Below are positions 1-7,984 of a stretch of 64,000 nucleotides of DNA, piece after piece. The position numbers were made by a program, and so were the translations under genes. The notes under the pieces are model-generated. The model worked only from the letters and a program-made list of their open reading frames with translations. It made no database searches and was not told the DNA's origin. This DNA comes from Pleionea sp. CnH1-48 (GTDB lineage Bacteria > Pseudomonadota > Gammaproteobacteria > Enterobacterales > Kangiellaceae). The stretch is taken from the NCBI RefSeq assembly GCF_024124665.1, contig NZ_JAMXSB010000018.1, forward strand, positions 1 to 64,000, given 5' to 3'. Within the stretch, counting starts at the first letter, position 1. Each line of letters opens with the position of its first letter.

Positions 1-90
1 CTGATCCCTTCTCGAACTCAGAAGTGAAAACGTTCAGCGCCGATGGTAGTGTGGGGCTTCCCCATGTGAGAGTAGGTCATCGCCAGGCTT
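1..90 (+). rRNA. rrf: 5S ribosomal RNA, 3' part
   Basis: The sequence matches the 3' three quarters of a gammaproteobacterial 5S rRNA. It has the loop-B/C segment with TTCTCGAACTCAGAAGTGAAA, the GCCGATGGTAGTGTGGGG arm and the closing GAGAGTAGGTCATCGCCAGGC that pairs with the missing 5' end. About 30 nucleotides of the 5' end lie outside the window. The gene closes an rRNA operon transcribed into the window and is followed at once by a rho-independent terminator, so no distal tRNA follows the 5S gene here. Confidence 0.97.
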
Positions 91-97
91 TTATTTT

Positions 98-126
98 AAA
101 CCCCAGCATCAATGATGTTGGGGTTT
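98..126 (+). terminator. rRNA operon terminator
   Basis: A rho-independent terminator sits 8 bases after the 5S rRNA. The arms AAACCCCAGCATC and GATGTTGGGGTTT pair with one G-T wobble around a short AAT loop, and a T-rich tract follows. Confidence 0.9.
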
Positions 127-148
127 TCTTGTTTTAGAGTTTATGTTT

Positions 149-733
149 TTAGCTATCTAAACGCTTTCCATTTCCCTCTTCATTTAAGCGATACATGACA
201 TCCGTTCGGATGATGTATTTAGTCCCAGAATATACTTCTTTCCCTTCGTGAATGATTGGATGCTGGAACAGCAAACCCATGCCTCTCTTTGGCGCAAAGC
301 TGACCTCTGGCTCGACACAAAAAGAAGTTTCACCTCCTTTTTCTACTTCATTTAGATAGATTAGAAAGGTGTAATAACTGCGTTCTTTTGGATTGCGAAT
401 AAATGCGGCATCAGGGTGTGGTGCGAAGCGCATTCCTGGCTTATAACGGTAGTAACGAAAGAGTTCGTTAATACCACAGATAGATGCGCCATGTATTTCT
501 GCTGGAAGTTTATCTTTGATGGATTGATAGATGCTTTTTGCGAGTTTCTGATCTTGTTTAAGTATGCGCTCATTGTTTCTTATAGAGGATTTATATTTCT
601 CTCCGTAAGCAGTGAGGACAGGTGCCATTGTTGGATTATTCGATTCGATAAAATCGATATGATGATTGCATTCTTCTTGGCTGAAGATGTCATCGATAGT
701 AAAAATATATGGACCGTTTCTATCCAGATTCAT
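149..733 (-). CDS. 2OG-Fe(II) oxygenase, prolyl 4-hydroxylase type
   Basis: A 194-residue protein of the Fe(II)/2-oxoglutarate dioxygenase fold, prolyl-4-hydroxylase-like subgroup. The iron ligands are visible as H106-x-D108 (in APHPDA) and a distal H162, with K172 ten residues later in the position that binds the 2-oxoglutarate carboxylate. The middle segment GMRFAPHPDA and the FLIYLNE strand are typical of the family. Family members hydroxylate proline or other residues using O2 and 2-oxoglutarate; the substrate cannot be told from sequence. There is no signal peptide, so it is probably cytoplasmic. The ATG start is preceded by AGGAA at nine bases. The gene is single, with the rRNA operon end converging on it and a divergent hydrolase gene upstream. 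Confidence 0.85.
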   Translation of the reverse strand: MNLDRNGPYIFTIDDIFSQEECNHHIDFIESNNPTMAPVLTAYGEKYKSSIRNNERILKQDQKLAKSIYQSIKDKLPAEIHGASICGINELFRYYRYKPGMRFAPHPDAAFIRNPKERSYYTFLIYLNEVEKGGETSFCVEPEVSFAPKRGMGLLFQHPIIHEGKEVYSGTKYIIRTDVMYRLNEEGNGKRLDS

Positions 734-1004
734 TGAAAGTTTCCTGTACTAGGTTGCTCTTTTTATTTCCGTTCCTTCGGAGACTGATATTGATCTTTCC
801 GTAATCTGACTAACATTATAACGAAAATCAAAACTCAATATTTTGTTTTCTAGTGTGCTTTATATTAGAGCTTAACTCACTTCCAACAAGTAGTTTAAGG
901 GGGCTTAAACCTAGTTGCTCTTGGTAGCCGACTATTTGACTTCCTTGATAAAAAAGGGAATGCTAATGCTGCAATATAGGTAAAATCTATGATTGGAGGC
1001 TAGC

Positions 1005-2159
1005 ATGAAATACCAGGAGCGGTGCCATATTCTCTTATGCTCTTTCTTGAGTCTGATGCTTATCAGTTGTGGCTCAAATGAGAGTACTCCTCCTTATAGT
1101 TACAAGGAGCCTGCTCAAATAAATGATGGTTGGCAAACGGCACATCTAAATGAGCTAAATCTTGATGATGCGTTATTGTCACAGATGATGAATAACATCA
1201 ATCAAAAAGTGCAGAATTTTAAGCATATTGACTCTGTACTCATTGCAAAGAATGGACGTCTGATTTTTCATGAAGAAGTTCGCACTCAGCTAGATTTTAC
1301 AGACAACTGGGCGAGTAATCAGGATGTTAGTCTTCATGTTATGAATTCTGTCACCAAGAGCTTTGTGTCAGCTTTGGTTGGTATTGCCATTGAACAAGGG
1401 CATATAGCTAATGTTGATGTGATGGTTCACGACTATTTTCAGCATAAGTTTCCGGTTGCTAACTGGGATAATGAAAAAGCGGCAATAACACTTAAGAACT
1501 GGTTAACAATGCGGCATGGTTATGTATGGGACGAGTGGGATGTATCCTATTTTGAGCCTACTAATCTGAATGCTCAAATGAATGCTTCTGCAGATCCTAT
1601 TCAGTTCTTGTTAGATCGACCAATGACTACCACGCCGGGAACAACGTTTGCGTATTCAACGGGGGTTTCTTTCGGTTTGGGCCGTCTCGTTCAACTGGCT
1701 ACAGGACAGCCTCTAACAAGATTTATGGAGAACAACCTGTTGCGGCCTTTGGATATCAATAAATACACTGCTTGGTACTTAGATGGACAGATCCACACCG
1801 GGAGTGCACTTTATTTGACCACTCGTGATATGGCGAAGCTAGGGCAGCTTTATCTGAATAAGGGAGTTTGGAATGGTCAGCGTATTTTGTCTGAGTCCTG
1901 GGTAGATGAGTCGATTGTTAAGCACGTCGATAATGGGAATAGGGGATATGGATATCAGTGGTGGATGAGTGAATATCGAGTCGATGGTCGTATCTATGAA
2001 AGTTATAGCGCTCAAGGGTTAGGTGGACAGTACATTTTTGTTTATCCAGAATTGGATGCCATTGTCGCTTTTACTGGTAGTGCTTATACTGATGAAGAGC
2101 TATCACAACGTAATCTTCGACTTGTTTTGGAGCAGTATATATTGCCTGCGATCGAATAG
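1005..2159 (+). CDS. Lipoprotein serine hydrolase, beta-lactamase (class C) family
   Basis: A serine hydrolase of the beta-lactamase/penicillin-binding-protein fold (PF00144). It begins with a lipoprotein signal ending in LISC, so it is probably attached to a membrane on the periplasmic side. The SxxK nucleophile motif is in NSVTKSF, the YxT/YxN-type second motif in AYSTGVSFGLG, and the later GYGYQWWM and QGLGGQYIFVYPELD segments match 6-aminohexanoate-dimer hydrolase and esterase members. These enzymes hydrolyse esters, amides or peptides, and the sequence does not identify the substrate. I place the start at ATG 1005, which has GGAGG five bases upstream, rather than at the in-frame TTG at 993. 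The product is 384 residues. It stands alone and ends in its own terminator. Confidence 0.85.
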   Translation: MKYQERCHILLCSFLSLMLISCGSNESTPPYSYKEPAQINDGWQTAHLNELNLDDALLSQMMNNINQKVQNFKHIDSVLIAKNGRLIFHEEVRTQLDFTDNWASNQDVSLHVMNSVTKSFVSALVGIAIEQGHIANVDVMVHDYFQHKFPVANWDNEKAAITLKNWLTMRHGYVWDEWDVSYFEPTNLNAQMNASADPIQFLLDRPMTTTPGTTFAYSTGVSFGLGRLVQLATGQPLTRFMENNLLRPLDINKYTAWYLDGQIHTGSALYLTTRDMAKLGQLYLNKGVWNGQRILSESWVDESIVKHVDNGNRGYGYQWWMSEYRVDGRIYESYSAQGLGGQYIFVYPELDAIVAFTGSAYTDEELSQRNLRLVLEQYILPAIE

Positions 2160-2173
2160 TCGCAGGCACTTTT
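2143..2173 (+). terminator. Terminator of the serine hydrolase gene
   Basis: The arms TGCCTGCGA and TCGCAGGCA form a perfect 9-bp stem with an 8-base loop, followed by CTTTT. The left arm lies inside the last codons of the gene, so the stop codon is in the loop. Confidence 0.75.
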
Positions 2174-2194
2174 AAAACTTGTGAGCTCTTTTAA

Positions 2195-3349
2195 TTATTC
2201 AAAAGCTTTGGGTAATGCACTGTTAGCATAGCAACCTAATATTTTTAAAAATTTACAATGTTTTTCTGCTGAGCTTAGCGCAGAAGAAATAGTTGGGTCT
2301 TCAATATGGCCGTCAATGTCAGCATAAAATAACTCTTCCCAAGGACGGTCAGGAATAGGTCTTGATTGAAGTTTTGTTAAACCAATATCATTTTGTTTTA
2401 AACAATTAAGTACGCTGACCAATGCTCCTGCTTGCTGACCCGTTGAAAAAACAATGGATACTTTTGCTGGAATTTCTGATGCTAACTTTTTTTCTTTTTT
2501 AGAAATTAAAATAAATCGAGTGAAGTTTTGTTGAGCATTAGATACATTTTTTTCTATGACTTTTAAGTTATAAAGTTCGGCAGCAAATTGGTTTGCCAGA
2601 GCTACAGTTTGGTTGTTACTTCGACTGATAACTTCTTCTAAAGCATTTGCACTACTCGAGCAGTATTCAACTTTAATATCTGGGTTTTTAATCAATAGTT
2701 CATTGCATTGTGCAATCGCTTGCGGATGCCCTAATATTGTCGTGATCGTTTCTTGAGCAGCGTCGGCTTGGCCGACCAGACAGTGTTTAATCTCAAGTAT
2801 ATCTTCTCCAATTATATAGATTCCGCTGCCTTGAAGTAGGTCGTAAACCTCTAATATTGCTCCAGAAGTTGTGTTTTCTATCGGTAAAATACCAATATCC
2901 ATAACATCATCTTGAACGGACTTGAGGATTTCTTTAAAGCTTTTAAATCCAAAGGAAGAGATGGAGGCATTCTTATCAGAGAAATGTTTTAACATTGCTT
3001 GATGGCTATAGGAACCCTGATCTCCTAGATATCCAACACGATAATTTTTTTCTGGCTGACTGTGTTTTTCATCTTTCATTTGATATTGCATTCTTACCGA
3101 ATGCTCGATAACCAAATCAAACAATTGATGAGTGAACTTTGGGTTGAGTCCTAAACGTTTACCGAGCGCAATCTTTTTTAATATGATTTCTTTTTCTCTT
3201 TCGAGATCGCGTGTAGGATGGCCTGCTTCAATTTTATGTTCTCCAACTTTTACACACAGCTCATGACGTTTTGCCAACAGCTCTAACACTTCGATATCTA
3301 TGTGATCAATATTTTGGCGCAACTCATCGAGTTCTTTTGACGACAGCAT
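2195..3349 (-). CDS. pheA: Bifunctional chorismate mutase/prephenate dehydratase
   Basis: P-protein of phenylalanine biosynthesis, 384 residues, the usual length. It converts chorismate to prephenate and then to phenylpyruvate in the cytoplasm. Residues 1-90 are an AroQ-type chorismate mutase (LRQNIDHID...LLAKRHELCVKVGEHK). Residues about 102-280 are the prephenate dehydratase, with GDQGSYSH at its start and the QNFTRF catalytic motif. The C-terminal ACT domain carries the Phe-binding GALVSVL and LQSRPIPDRPWEE motifs, so allosteric feedback by Phe is expected. The ATG is preceded by a strong AGGGGG. The gene is monocistronic and stands immediately behind a phenylalanine attenuator (pheL plus terminator). 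Confidence 0.97.
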   Translation of the reverse strand: MLSSKELDELRQNIDHIDIEVLELLAKRHELCVKVGEHKIEAGHPTRDLEREKEIILKKIALGKRLGLNPKFTHQLFDLVIEHSVRMQYQMKDEKHSQPEKNYRVGYLGDQGSYSHQAMLKHFSDKNASISSFGFKSFKEILKSVQDDVMDIGILPIENTTSGAILEVYDLLQGSGIYIIGEDILEIKHCLVGQADAAQETITTILGHPQAIAQCNELLIKNPDIKVEYCSSSANALEEVISRSNNQTVALANQFAAELYNLKVIEKNVSNAQQNFTRFILISKKEKKLASEIPAKVSIVFSTGQQAGALVSVLNCLKQNDIGLTKLQSRPIPDRPWEELFYADIDGHIEDPTISSALSSAEKHCKFLKILGCYANSALPKAFE

Positions 3350-3360
3350 TTTATCCCCCT

Positions 3361-3390
3361 AAAAAAAAACCTCCCGAGGGGAGGTTTTTT
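3361..3390 (-). terminator. pheA attenuator terminator
   Basis: Read on the minus strand, a CCTCCC/GGGAGG stem extended by A6/T6 and followed by a T run lies between the pheL leader peptide and pheA; the T run ends almost at the pheA ribosome-binding site. Just upstream on the transcript, GGGGAAGGTT (3413 to 3404) can pair with the terminator's left arm AACCTCCCC with a single bulge. This gives a mutually exclusive antiterminator, as in classical Phe attenuation. Confidence 0.88.
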
Positions 3391-3415
3391 GAATTCAGCA
3401 GTTAACCTTCCCCAT

Positions 3416-3469
3416 TTATTGTGGAATAAAATAAAAGAAAAAGAAGTTAACAAAAATAAAAGTTTTCAT
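3416..3469 (-). CDS. pheL: Phe operon leader peptide
   Basis: A 17-codon reading frame, MKTFIFVNFFFFYFIPQ, ends 25 bases before the attenuator hairpin of pheA. Seven of 17 residues are Phe (positions 4, 6, 9-12 and 14). This is the hallmark of a ribosome-stalling leader: when charged tRNA-Phe is scarce the ribosome stalls in the Phe run, favouring the antiterminator and pheA transcription. E. coli PheL has the same size and composition. The frame is too short for ordinary gene finding and its Shine-Dalgarno sequence is weak, but composition, position and the adjoining terminator together make the call strong. Confidence 0.92.
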   Translation of the reverse strand: MKTFIFVNFFFFYFIPQ

Positions 3470-3504
3470 GCTTACAACTTAATAAGCTTAGAAAATAAAG
3501 TCAA

Positions 3505-3528
3505 TAAAAAACCCGGCCGAAGCCGGGT
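3505..3528 (-). terminator. Second rho-independent terminator upstream of pheL
   Basis: On the minus strand ACCCGGC-TTCG-GCCGGGT, a 7-bp GC-rich stem with a stable TTCG tetraloop, runs into TTTTTTATTG. It is oriented towards pheA and lies only about 35 bases before the pheL start. No recognised gene ends here, and the hutH terminator is already upstream at 3803-3826. The transcript it stops would start somewhere in 3529-3802, a 274-base stretch in which I recognise no gene; a nine-codon frame at 3608-3579 is the only short candidate. Confidence 0.8.
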
Positions 3529-3802
3529 CAACCATAACTGGAAGGAATATAACGTAATAACCAAGACTTGGAAAACCTTTAGAGATGAAAGAAATTGAGT
3601 ACCAGCATAAGCTGAAATTGCCAACATCTTTTGGGGCTTCCGAAGTCAAGTATAGACTACGTTAATTGGAGATATATCTTTGGATAAAGTTGATCTGTTA
3701 ACGTCGCTGAATCAAGCAATTAGCGGGCTCTATTGAGATTCTGAATCAGGTACTAGAAAAATAGGGTGATAAAAAATAATTTTTTTATTCGAAATAAGTA
3801 TT

Positions 3803-3826
3803 AAAAAAGGCGGCAAATACGCCGCC
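3803..3826 (-). terminator. hut operon terminator
   Basis: On the minus strand GGCGGC-GTATTT-GCCGCC is followed by TTTTTTAATAC, starting just after the hutH stop codon. It ends the hutC/hutU/hutH transcription unit. Confidence 0.9.
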
Positions 3827-3832
3827 TCGGGA

Positions 3833-5365
3833 TTATTTGTCAAAAGAAGTTAATATTTTTGCTGCGTAGCCACAATAATCACCCTGAAGAATCTGATTCT
3901 GGATGGGGGAAATATCTTCTGACATATATCGATCTTTATCATAAAAGCTCACCGCACTACGAATATGCGCAAAAGCATTTTGTAGCTTGGGAGATGTTTT
4001 GAGCGGCGAGCGGAAGTCGAGACCCTGTGCCGCACAAAGCATTTCAACAGCGATAACACCGGCAGTGTTTTCGTTCATATCGGTTAATCTGCGAGCGGCA
4101 AAGGTCGCCATGCTCACGTGATCTTCCTGGTTGGCAGATGTTGGTAAGCTGTCGACAGAGCCGGGGTGAGCCAGAGTTTTATTTTCACTCGCTAACGCCG
4201 CAGCGGTAACCTGCGCGATCATAAAGCCTGAGTTAACACCACTATCATTCACAAGAAAAGCGGGCAAACCACTAAGATGTTTATCCATAAAGAGTGCGAT
4301 GCGTCGTTCGGAGATAGCTCCGATTTCTGCAATCGCTACCGCCAGAGCATCTGCTACCAATGCTACTGGTTCTGCATGGAAGTTTCCGCCAGATAAAATG
4401 TCACCATCTTCACTGAAGACTAATGGGTTATCAGATACCGCGTTTGATTCCGTTAAAAGAACAGAGGCGGCATGTGCCATGTGATCAAGGCAAGCGCCCA
4501 TAACCTGTGGCTGGCAACGCAATGAATAAGGATCTTGGACCTTGTCGCAATCTTTATGAGATTGATTGATTTCGCTACCTTCAAGCAACTCTCGATACAA
4601 AGCCGCTGTCTCGATTTGACCTTTGTGTCCACGTACAGCGTGAATGCGATGATCGAAAGGAACGACACTACCAAGCACTGCGTCAACACTTAGGCTTCCG
4701 GCTACCATGGCGGCAGCAAAGTTGTTTTCTGCTTCGAATAAACCTTTAAGGGCTAAAGCCGTCGATGCCTGTGTTCCGTTAAGTAACGCGAGGCCTTCTT
4801 TAGGAGCAAGCTCCATTGGTTCCATTTTTAGTTCGGCAAGCACTTCTGCTGCTGGGCGTTTGTCTCCCTTGTAATACAAGAAGCCTTCGCCTAATAAGAC
4901 ACCGCTCATGTGAGCAAGTGGTGCAAGGTCACCTGAGGCACCGACAGAACCTTTCTCGGGAATAGCTGGGTAAGCTTGAGCATTGAGCAAGTCGATTAAA
5001 AAATTAACTGTCGCTAGCTGAATACCTGAGTGTCCTTGTGACAAGCTGTTAATTTTTAACACCATCAACAGGCGAACTGTATCACCGTCTAAATCTTTGC
5101 CTACGCCCGCAGCGTGAGAAAGTACCAGAGACTTTTGCAGTAGTTGCAATTTTTCTTCAGGAATACGGGTCTGTGCTAACAATCCAAATCCAGTATTGAT
5201 GCCGTAAACAGTTTGGTTTTTATCAATACAGTTTTGAACGGTTTTTGCAGACTGATGAATTTTATCAAGGCAGTCTTTATGCAAAGCAATGGTTAGATGA
5301 TTTTCGTAAACGTTACGCAAATCAGAAAGAGTCAACTGACCAGGATTAATAACTAAAGTTTCCAC
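3833..5365 (-). CDS. hutH: Histidine ammonia-lyase
   Basis: Catalyses the first step of histidine degradation, L-histidine to trans-urocanate plus ammonia, in the cytoplasm. The Ala-Ser-Gly triplet that cyclises to the MIO electrophile is in [15 protein letters not shown], and the N-terminal YGINTGFG motif and C-terminal QEDHVSM motif are both present. I choose the GTG at 5365 because GGAG lies seven bases upstream and it gives 510 residues, the family's usual length; the longer frame to 5428 would overlap hutU. The gene starts 17 bases after hutU, so the two are co-transcribed, and HutC control from the operator upstream of hutU is expected. Confidence 0.97.
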   Translation of the reverse strand: METLVINPGQLTLSDLRNVYENHLTIALHKDCLDKIHQSAKTVQNCIDKNQTVYGINTGFGLLAQTRIPEEKLQLLQKSLVLSHAAGVGKDLDGDTVRLLMVLKINSLSQGHSGIQLATVNFLIDLLNAQAYPAIPEKGSVGASGDLAPLAHMSGVLLGEGFLYYKGDKRPAAEVLAELKMEPMELAPKEGLALLNGTQASTALALKGLFEAENNFAAAMVAGSLSVDAVLGSVVPFDHRIHAVRGHKGQIETAALYRELLEGSEINQSHKDCDKVQDPYSLRCQPQVMGACLDHMAHAASVLLTESNAVSDNPLVFSEDGDILSGGNFHAEPVALVADALAVAIAEIGAISERRIALFMDKHLSGLPAFLVNDSGVNSGFMIAQVTAAALASENKTLAHPGSVDSLPTSANQEDHVSMATFAARRLTDMNENTAGVIAVEMLCAAQGLDFRSPLKTSPKLQNAFAHIRSAVSFYDKDRYMSEDISPIQNQILQGDYCGYAAKILTSFDK

Positions 5366-5382
5366 GTTATTCTCCAGTACTA

Positions 5383-7056
5383 TTATTCGGTAATCATGGG
5401 CAAGCGGAGGCCCTGTTTTTTGGCACAATCTTTAGCAATGTCGTAACCCGCATCGGCATGACGCATGACGCCAGTACCAGGATCGTTATACAACACGCGC
5501 TCAACCCGTTTAGCTGCTTCATCAGAGCCGTCACAGCAGATAACCACGCCTGAGTGTTGAGAGAAGCCCATGCCAACGCCACCACCATGATGTAGGCTCA
5601 CCCAGGTTGCACCACCTGCAACGTTGAGCATGGCGTTGAGCAGAGGCCAATCCGATACGGCATCAGAGCCATCCATCATGCCTTCTGTTTCTCTATTGGG
5701 GCTGGCAACGGAACCAGAATCCAGGTGATCTCGACCAATAACAACCGGCGCTTTAAGTTCGCCATTTTTTACCATCTCGTTAAATGCTAAACCTAAGCGA
5801 TGACGTTCACCTAAACCTACCCAACAGATACGAGCAGGTAAGCCCTGGAACTGGATTTTTTCTCGAGCCATGTCTAGCCAGTTGTGCAAGTGAGGATTAT
5901 CAGGAATCAACTCTTTTACTTTTTGATCAGTTTTATAGATATCTTCTGGATCACCAGATAGTGCTGCCCAACGGAAAGGTCCTACACCTTCACAGAATAG
6001 TGGGCGAATGTAAGCTGGAACAAAACCGGGGAAATCAAAAGCGTTATCAACGCCTACTTCAAGAGCCATCTGGCGAATGTTGTTGCCATAGTCAAACGTT
6101 GGAATACCCATGGCGTGGAAATCAAGCATCGCTTTTACTTGCAATGCCATCGATGCTTTGGCTTCTGCAACGACTTTTTCTGGGTTGGATTGGCGTAGTT
6201 CTTCTGCTTGCTCAAGCGTCCAACCAACGGGCAGGTAGCCATTTAACGGATCGTGCGCACTGGTTTGGTCGGTTACCATATCAGGTTTGATATCGTGTTT
6301 TACCAGTTCAGGAAATACTTCTGCGGCGTTACCTAATAAGCCAACAGAGATGGCTTCGCCTTTCTCGCAAGCCTCGGTGATCATCTTGAGCGCTTCGTCC
6401 AGAGTGTAGGCTTTTTTATCCAGGTAGCGTGTTTCTAAACGCTTGTCGATGCGGGTCTCATCGCACTCAACGGCTAACATACAGGCTCCGGCCATTACTG
6501 CTGCCAGAGGTTGAGCACCACCCATGCCACCTAGTCCACCTGTTAAAATCCACTTGCCTTTTAATTCACCATCAAAGTGGGTTTTGCCAGCGGCAACAAA
6601 AGTTTCGTAAGTGCCTTGAACAATGCCCTGGCTACCAATGTAGATCCATGAGCCAGCGGTCATTTGACCGTACATCATTAACCCTTGCTTATCTAACTCG
6701 TTAAAGTGTTCCCAGTTAGCCCAGTGGGGGACGAGGTTTGAGTTAGCGATTAATACTCTGGGCGCATCGGCGTGAGTTTTAAAAACGCCTACTGGTTTAC
6801 CGGATTGAACCAACAAGGTTTCATCTTCGTTGAGTGAGCGTAATGTTTCGACAATTTTGTCGTAGCATTGCCAGTCGCGTGCTGCACGCCCGATACCACC
6901 GTAAACCACCAAACCTTGAGGAATTTCGGCGACCTCTGGGTCTAGATTGTTCATAAGCATACGAAGAGGAGCTTCTGTCATCCAGCTTTTGGCTGTGAGT
7001 TCGACGCCGTGAGGGGCTTTAATGATGCGTTCTGCATCAAAACGAATATCTGTCAT
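5383..7056 (-). CDS. hutU: Urocanate hydratase
   Basis: Second enzyme of histidine degradation, urocanate to 4-imidazolone-5-propionate, using NAD+ as an electrophilic catalyst in the cytoplasm. From the ATG at 7056, preceded by AAAGGTG, it has 557 residues, matching HutU of Pseudomonas and enterics. Recognisable segments are [17 protein letters not shown], the glycine-rich [15 protein letters not shown], the [15 protein letters not shown] region and [13 protein letters not shown]. An in-frame upstream extension to 7125 runs through the promoter and is not used. It is the first gene of the hutU-hutH unit, with a HutC-type operator over its -35 region. Confidence 0.97.
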   Translation of the reverse strand: MTDIRFDAERIIKAPHGVELTAKSWMTEAPLRMLMNNLDPEVAEIPQGLVVYGGIGRAARDWQCYDKIVETLRSLNEDETLLVQSGKPVGVFKTHADAPRVLIANSNLVPHWANWEHFNELDKQGLMMYGQMTAGSWIYIGSQGIVQGTYETFVAAGKTHFDGELKGKWILTGGLGGMGGAQPLAAVMAGACMLAVECDETRIDKRLETRYLDKKAYTLDEALKMITEACEKGEAISVGLLGNAAEVFPELVKHDIKPDMVTDQTSAHDPLNGYLPVGWTLEQAEELRQSNPEKVVAEAKASMALQVKAMLDFHAMGIPTFDYGNNIRQMALEVGVDNAFDFPGFVPAYIRPLFCEGVGPFRWAALSGDPEDIYKTDQKVKELIPDNPHLHNWLDMAREKIQFQGLPARICWVGLGERHRLGLAFNEMVKNGELKAPVVIGRDHLDSGSVASPNRETEGMMDGSDAVSDWPLLNAMLNVAGGATWVSLHHGGGVGMGFSQHSGVVICCDGSDEAAKRVERVLYNDPGTGVMRHADAGYDIAKDCAKKQGLRLPMITE

Positions 7057-7097
7057 TGTTGTCACCTTTGGTTGAAGGTTTTTATTACGATGGTTCA

Positions 7098-7126
7098 AGT
7101 ATACTGATTCTACTTGTATATACAAG
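7098..7126 (-). promoter_or_regulatory. hutU promoter with overlapping HutC operator
   Basis: On the minus strand a -10 box TATACT (7103-7098) and a -35-like TTGTAT (7125-7120) are separated by 16 bases. The perfect 14-bp palindrome CTTGTATATACAAG at 7113-7126 covers the -35 box. The TGTATATACA core resembles HutC operators of the GntR/HutC family. A repressor bound there would exclude RNA polymerase, giving induction by urocanate. Confidence 0.82.
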
Positions 7127-7172
7127 GTGTTTGAGGTAAAAAAATCCCTATGAATATCATAGGGGATTAAAG

Positions 7173-7886
7173 CTAGTTATCTGGAGTAAATCGCGTACCA
7201 AGTCGATAGCGTTTGCCTGGATGGTAAAGCTTGGCAAAGCTCACAGCTTTCTCAAAACTCCAGGTGGTTCGCGTTAGAAGCAGAACGGCCTCGTCAGCTT
7301 CTAGATTAAGCAGGTTATTGATTTGTTTTTCGGCCACAATGGCTTCGATAAGATGCTCAGCTTCGGTGACCGGGGCTACTGAAGTTAAGTATTCATTCGG
7401 AGTTGTGGTTTTGAAGTCTTGCTTCAGGTAGTCTGCTGCTACGTTCGGATTTATAAAGCGTTCTTCAACCTGAATAGGCATATCATCCTGATAGTGGACA
7501 ATAATTGAGTGAAAAAGGTTGGCGCCCTCTGGTAGCGAAAATAATTCTCGCATCTCAACACTGGCGGGTATTTCGCTCATTTCCATCATCGAAACACGAT
7601 GTTCGTGTCCTTGCTCTTTAATTTCTGTTTTAATATTGCGTATAGCAAGTAGAGATGATTGATGCTTTTCTTCGGCGACAAACGAGCCTTTTCCGCGTAT
7701 ACGATAAAGAATGCCTTCAGAATTGAGTTCTTCAAGAGCACGGCGAGCGGTCATGCGGCTGACGCTGCATATTGAAACCAGTTCATTTTCAGAGGGAACT
7801 TGTTCGCCCGAAGTCCACTTGCCTTCGCGAATACCATCGAGAATGTAACGTTTGACCTTAAGGTAGCGTGATTCTGATTTTTGCAT
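7173..7886 (-). CDS. hutC: Histidine utilisation repressor, GntR/HutC family
   Basis: A 237-residue regulator. Residues 1-75 form a GntR winged helix ([39 protein letters not shown]). Residues about 90-230 form the UTRA/chorismate-lyase-like ligand domain, including the [19 protein letters not shown] segment typical of HutC. HutC normally represses hut genes and is released by urocanate. The gene lies upstream of hutU in the same direction, separated by the hutU promoter, and its own start is flanked by a second TGTATATACA palindrome, implying autoregulation and perhaps control of the divergent hutG-like gene. Confidence 0.93.
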   Translation of the reverse strand: MQKSESRYLKVKRYILDGIREGKWTSGEQVPSENELVSICSVSRMTARRALEELNSEGILYRIRGKGSFVAEEKHQSSLLAIRNIKTEIKEQGHEHRVSMMEMSEIPASVEMRELFSLPEGANLFHSIIVHYQDDMPIQVEERFINPNVAADYLKQDFKTTTPNEYLTSVAPVTEAEHLIEAIVAEKQINNLLNLEADEAVLLLTRTTWSFEKAVSFAKLYHPGKRYRLGTRFTPDN

Positions 7887-7896
7887 TTATAATGGT

Positions 7897-7906
7897 TGTA
7901 TATACA
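7897..7906. promoter_or_regulatory. HutC operator between hutC and hutG
   Basis: TGTATATACA, a perfect 10-bp palindrome identical to the core of the operator at 7113-7126, lies 11 bases upstream of the hutC start and 79 bases upstream of the divergent hutG-like gene. The flanking bases (TT...GG) are less symmetric than at the hutU site. Confidence 0.75.
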
Positions 7907-7984
7907 GGGGTTAATTGAGAAGATCCTATATAACCATGGTGCATAGTGTCAATAAAAGATTAAGTTAAGTGTAGCGATAAAACA

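Noticed and set aside
416-736. A 106-codon plus-strand open frame opposite the oxygenase gene
   Set aside because: It is the antisense shadow of a well-supported Fe(II)/2OG oxygenase with conserved motifs and has no ribosome-binding site.
3389-3598. A 69-codon plus-strand open frame
   Set aside because: It runs opposite to the pheA attenuator and pheL leader, and its Lys-rich composition comes from the complement of the Phe-rich leader and the terminator A tracts.
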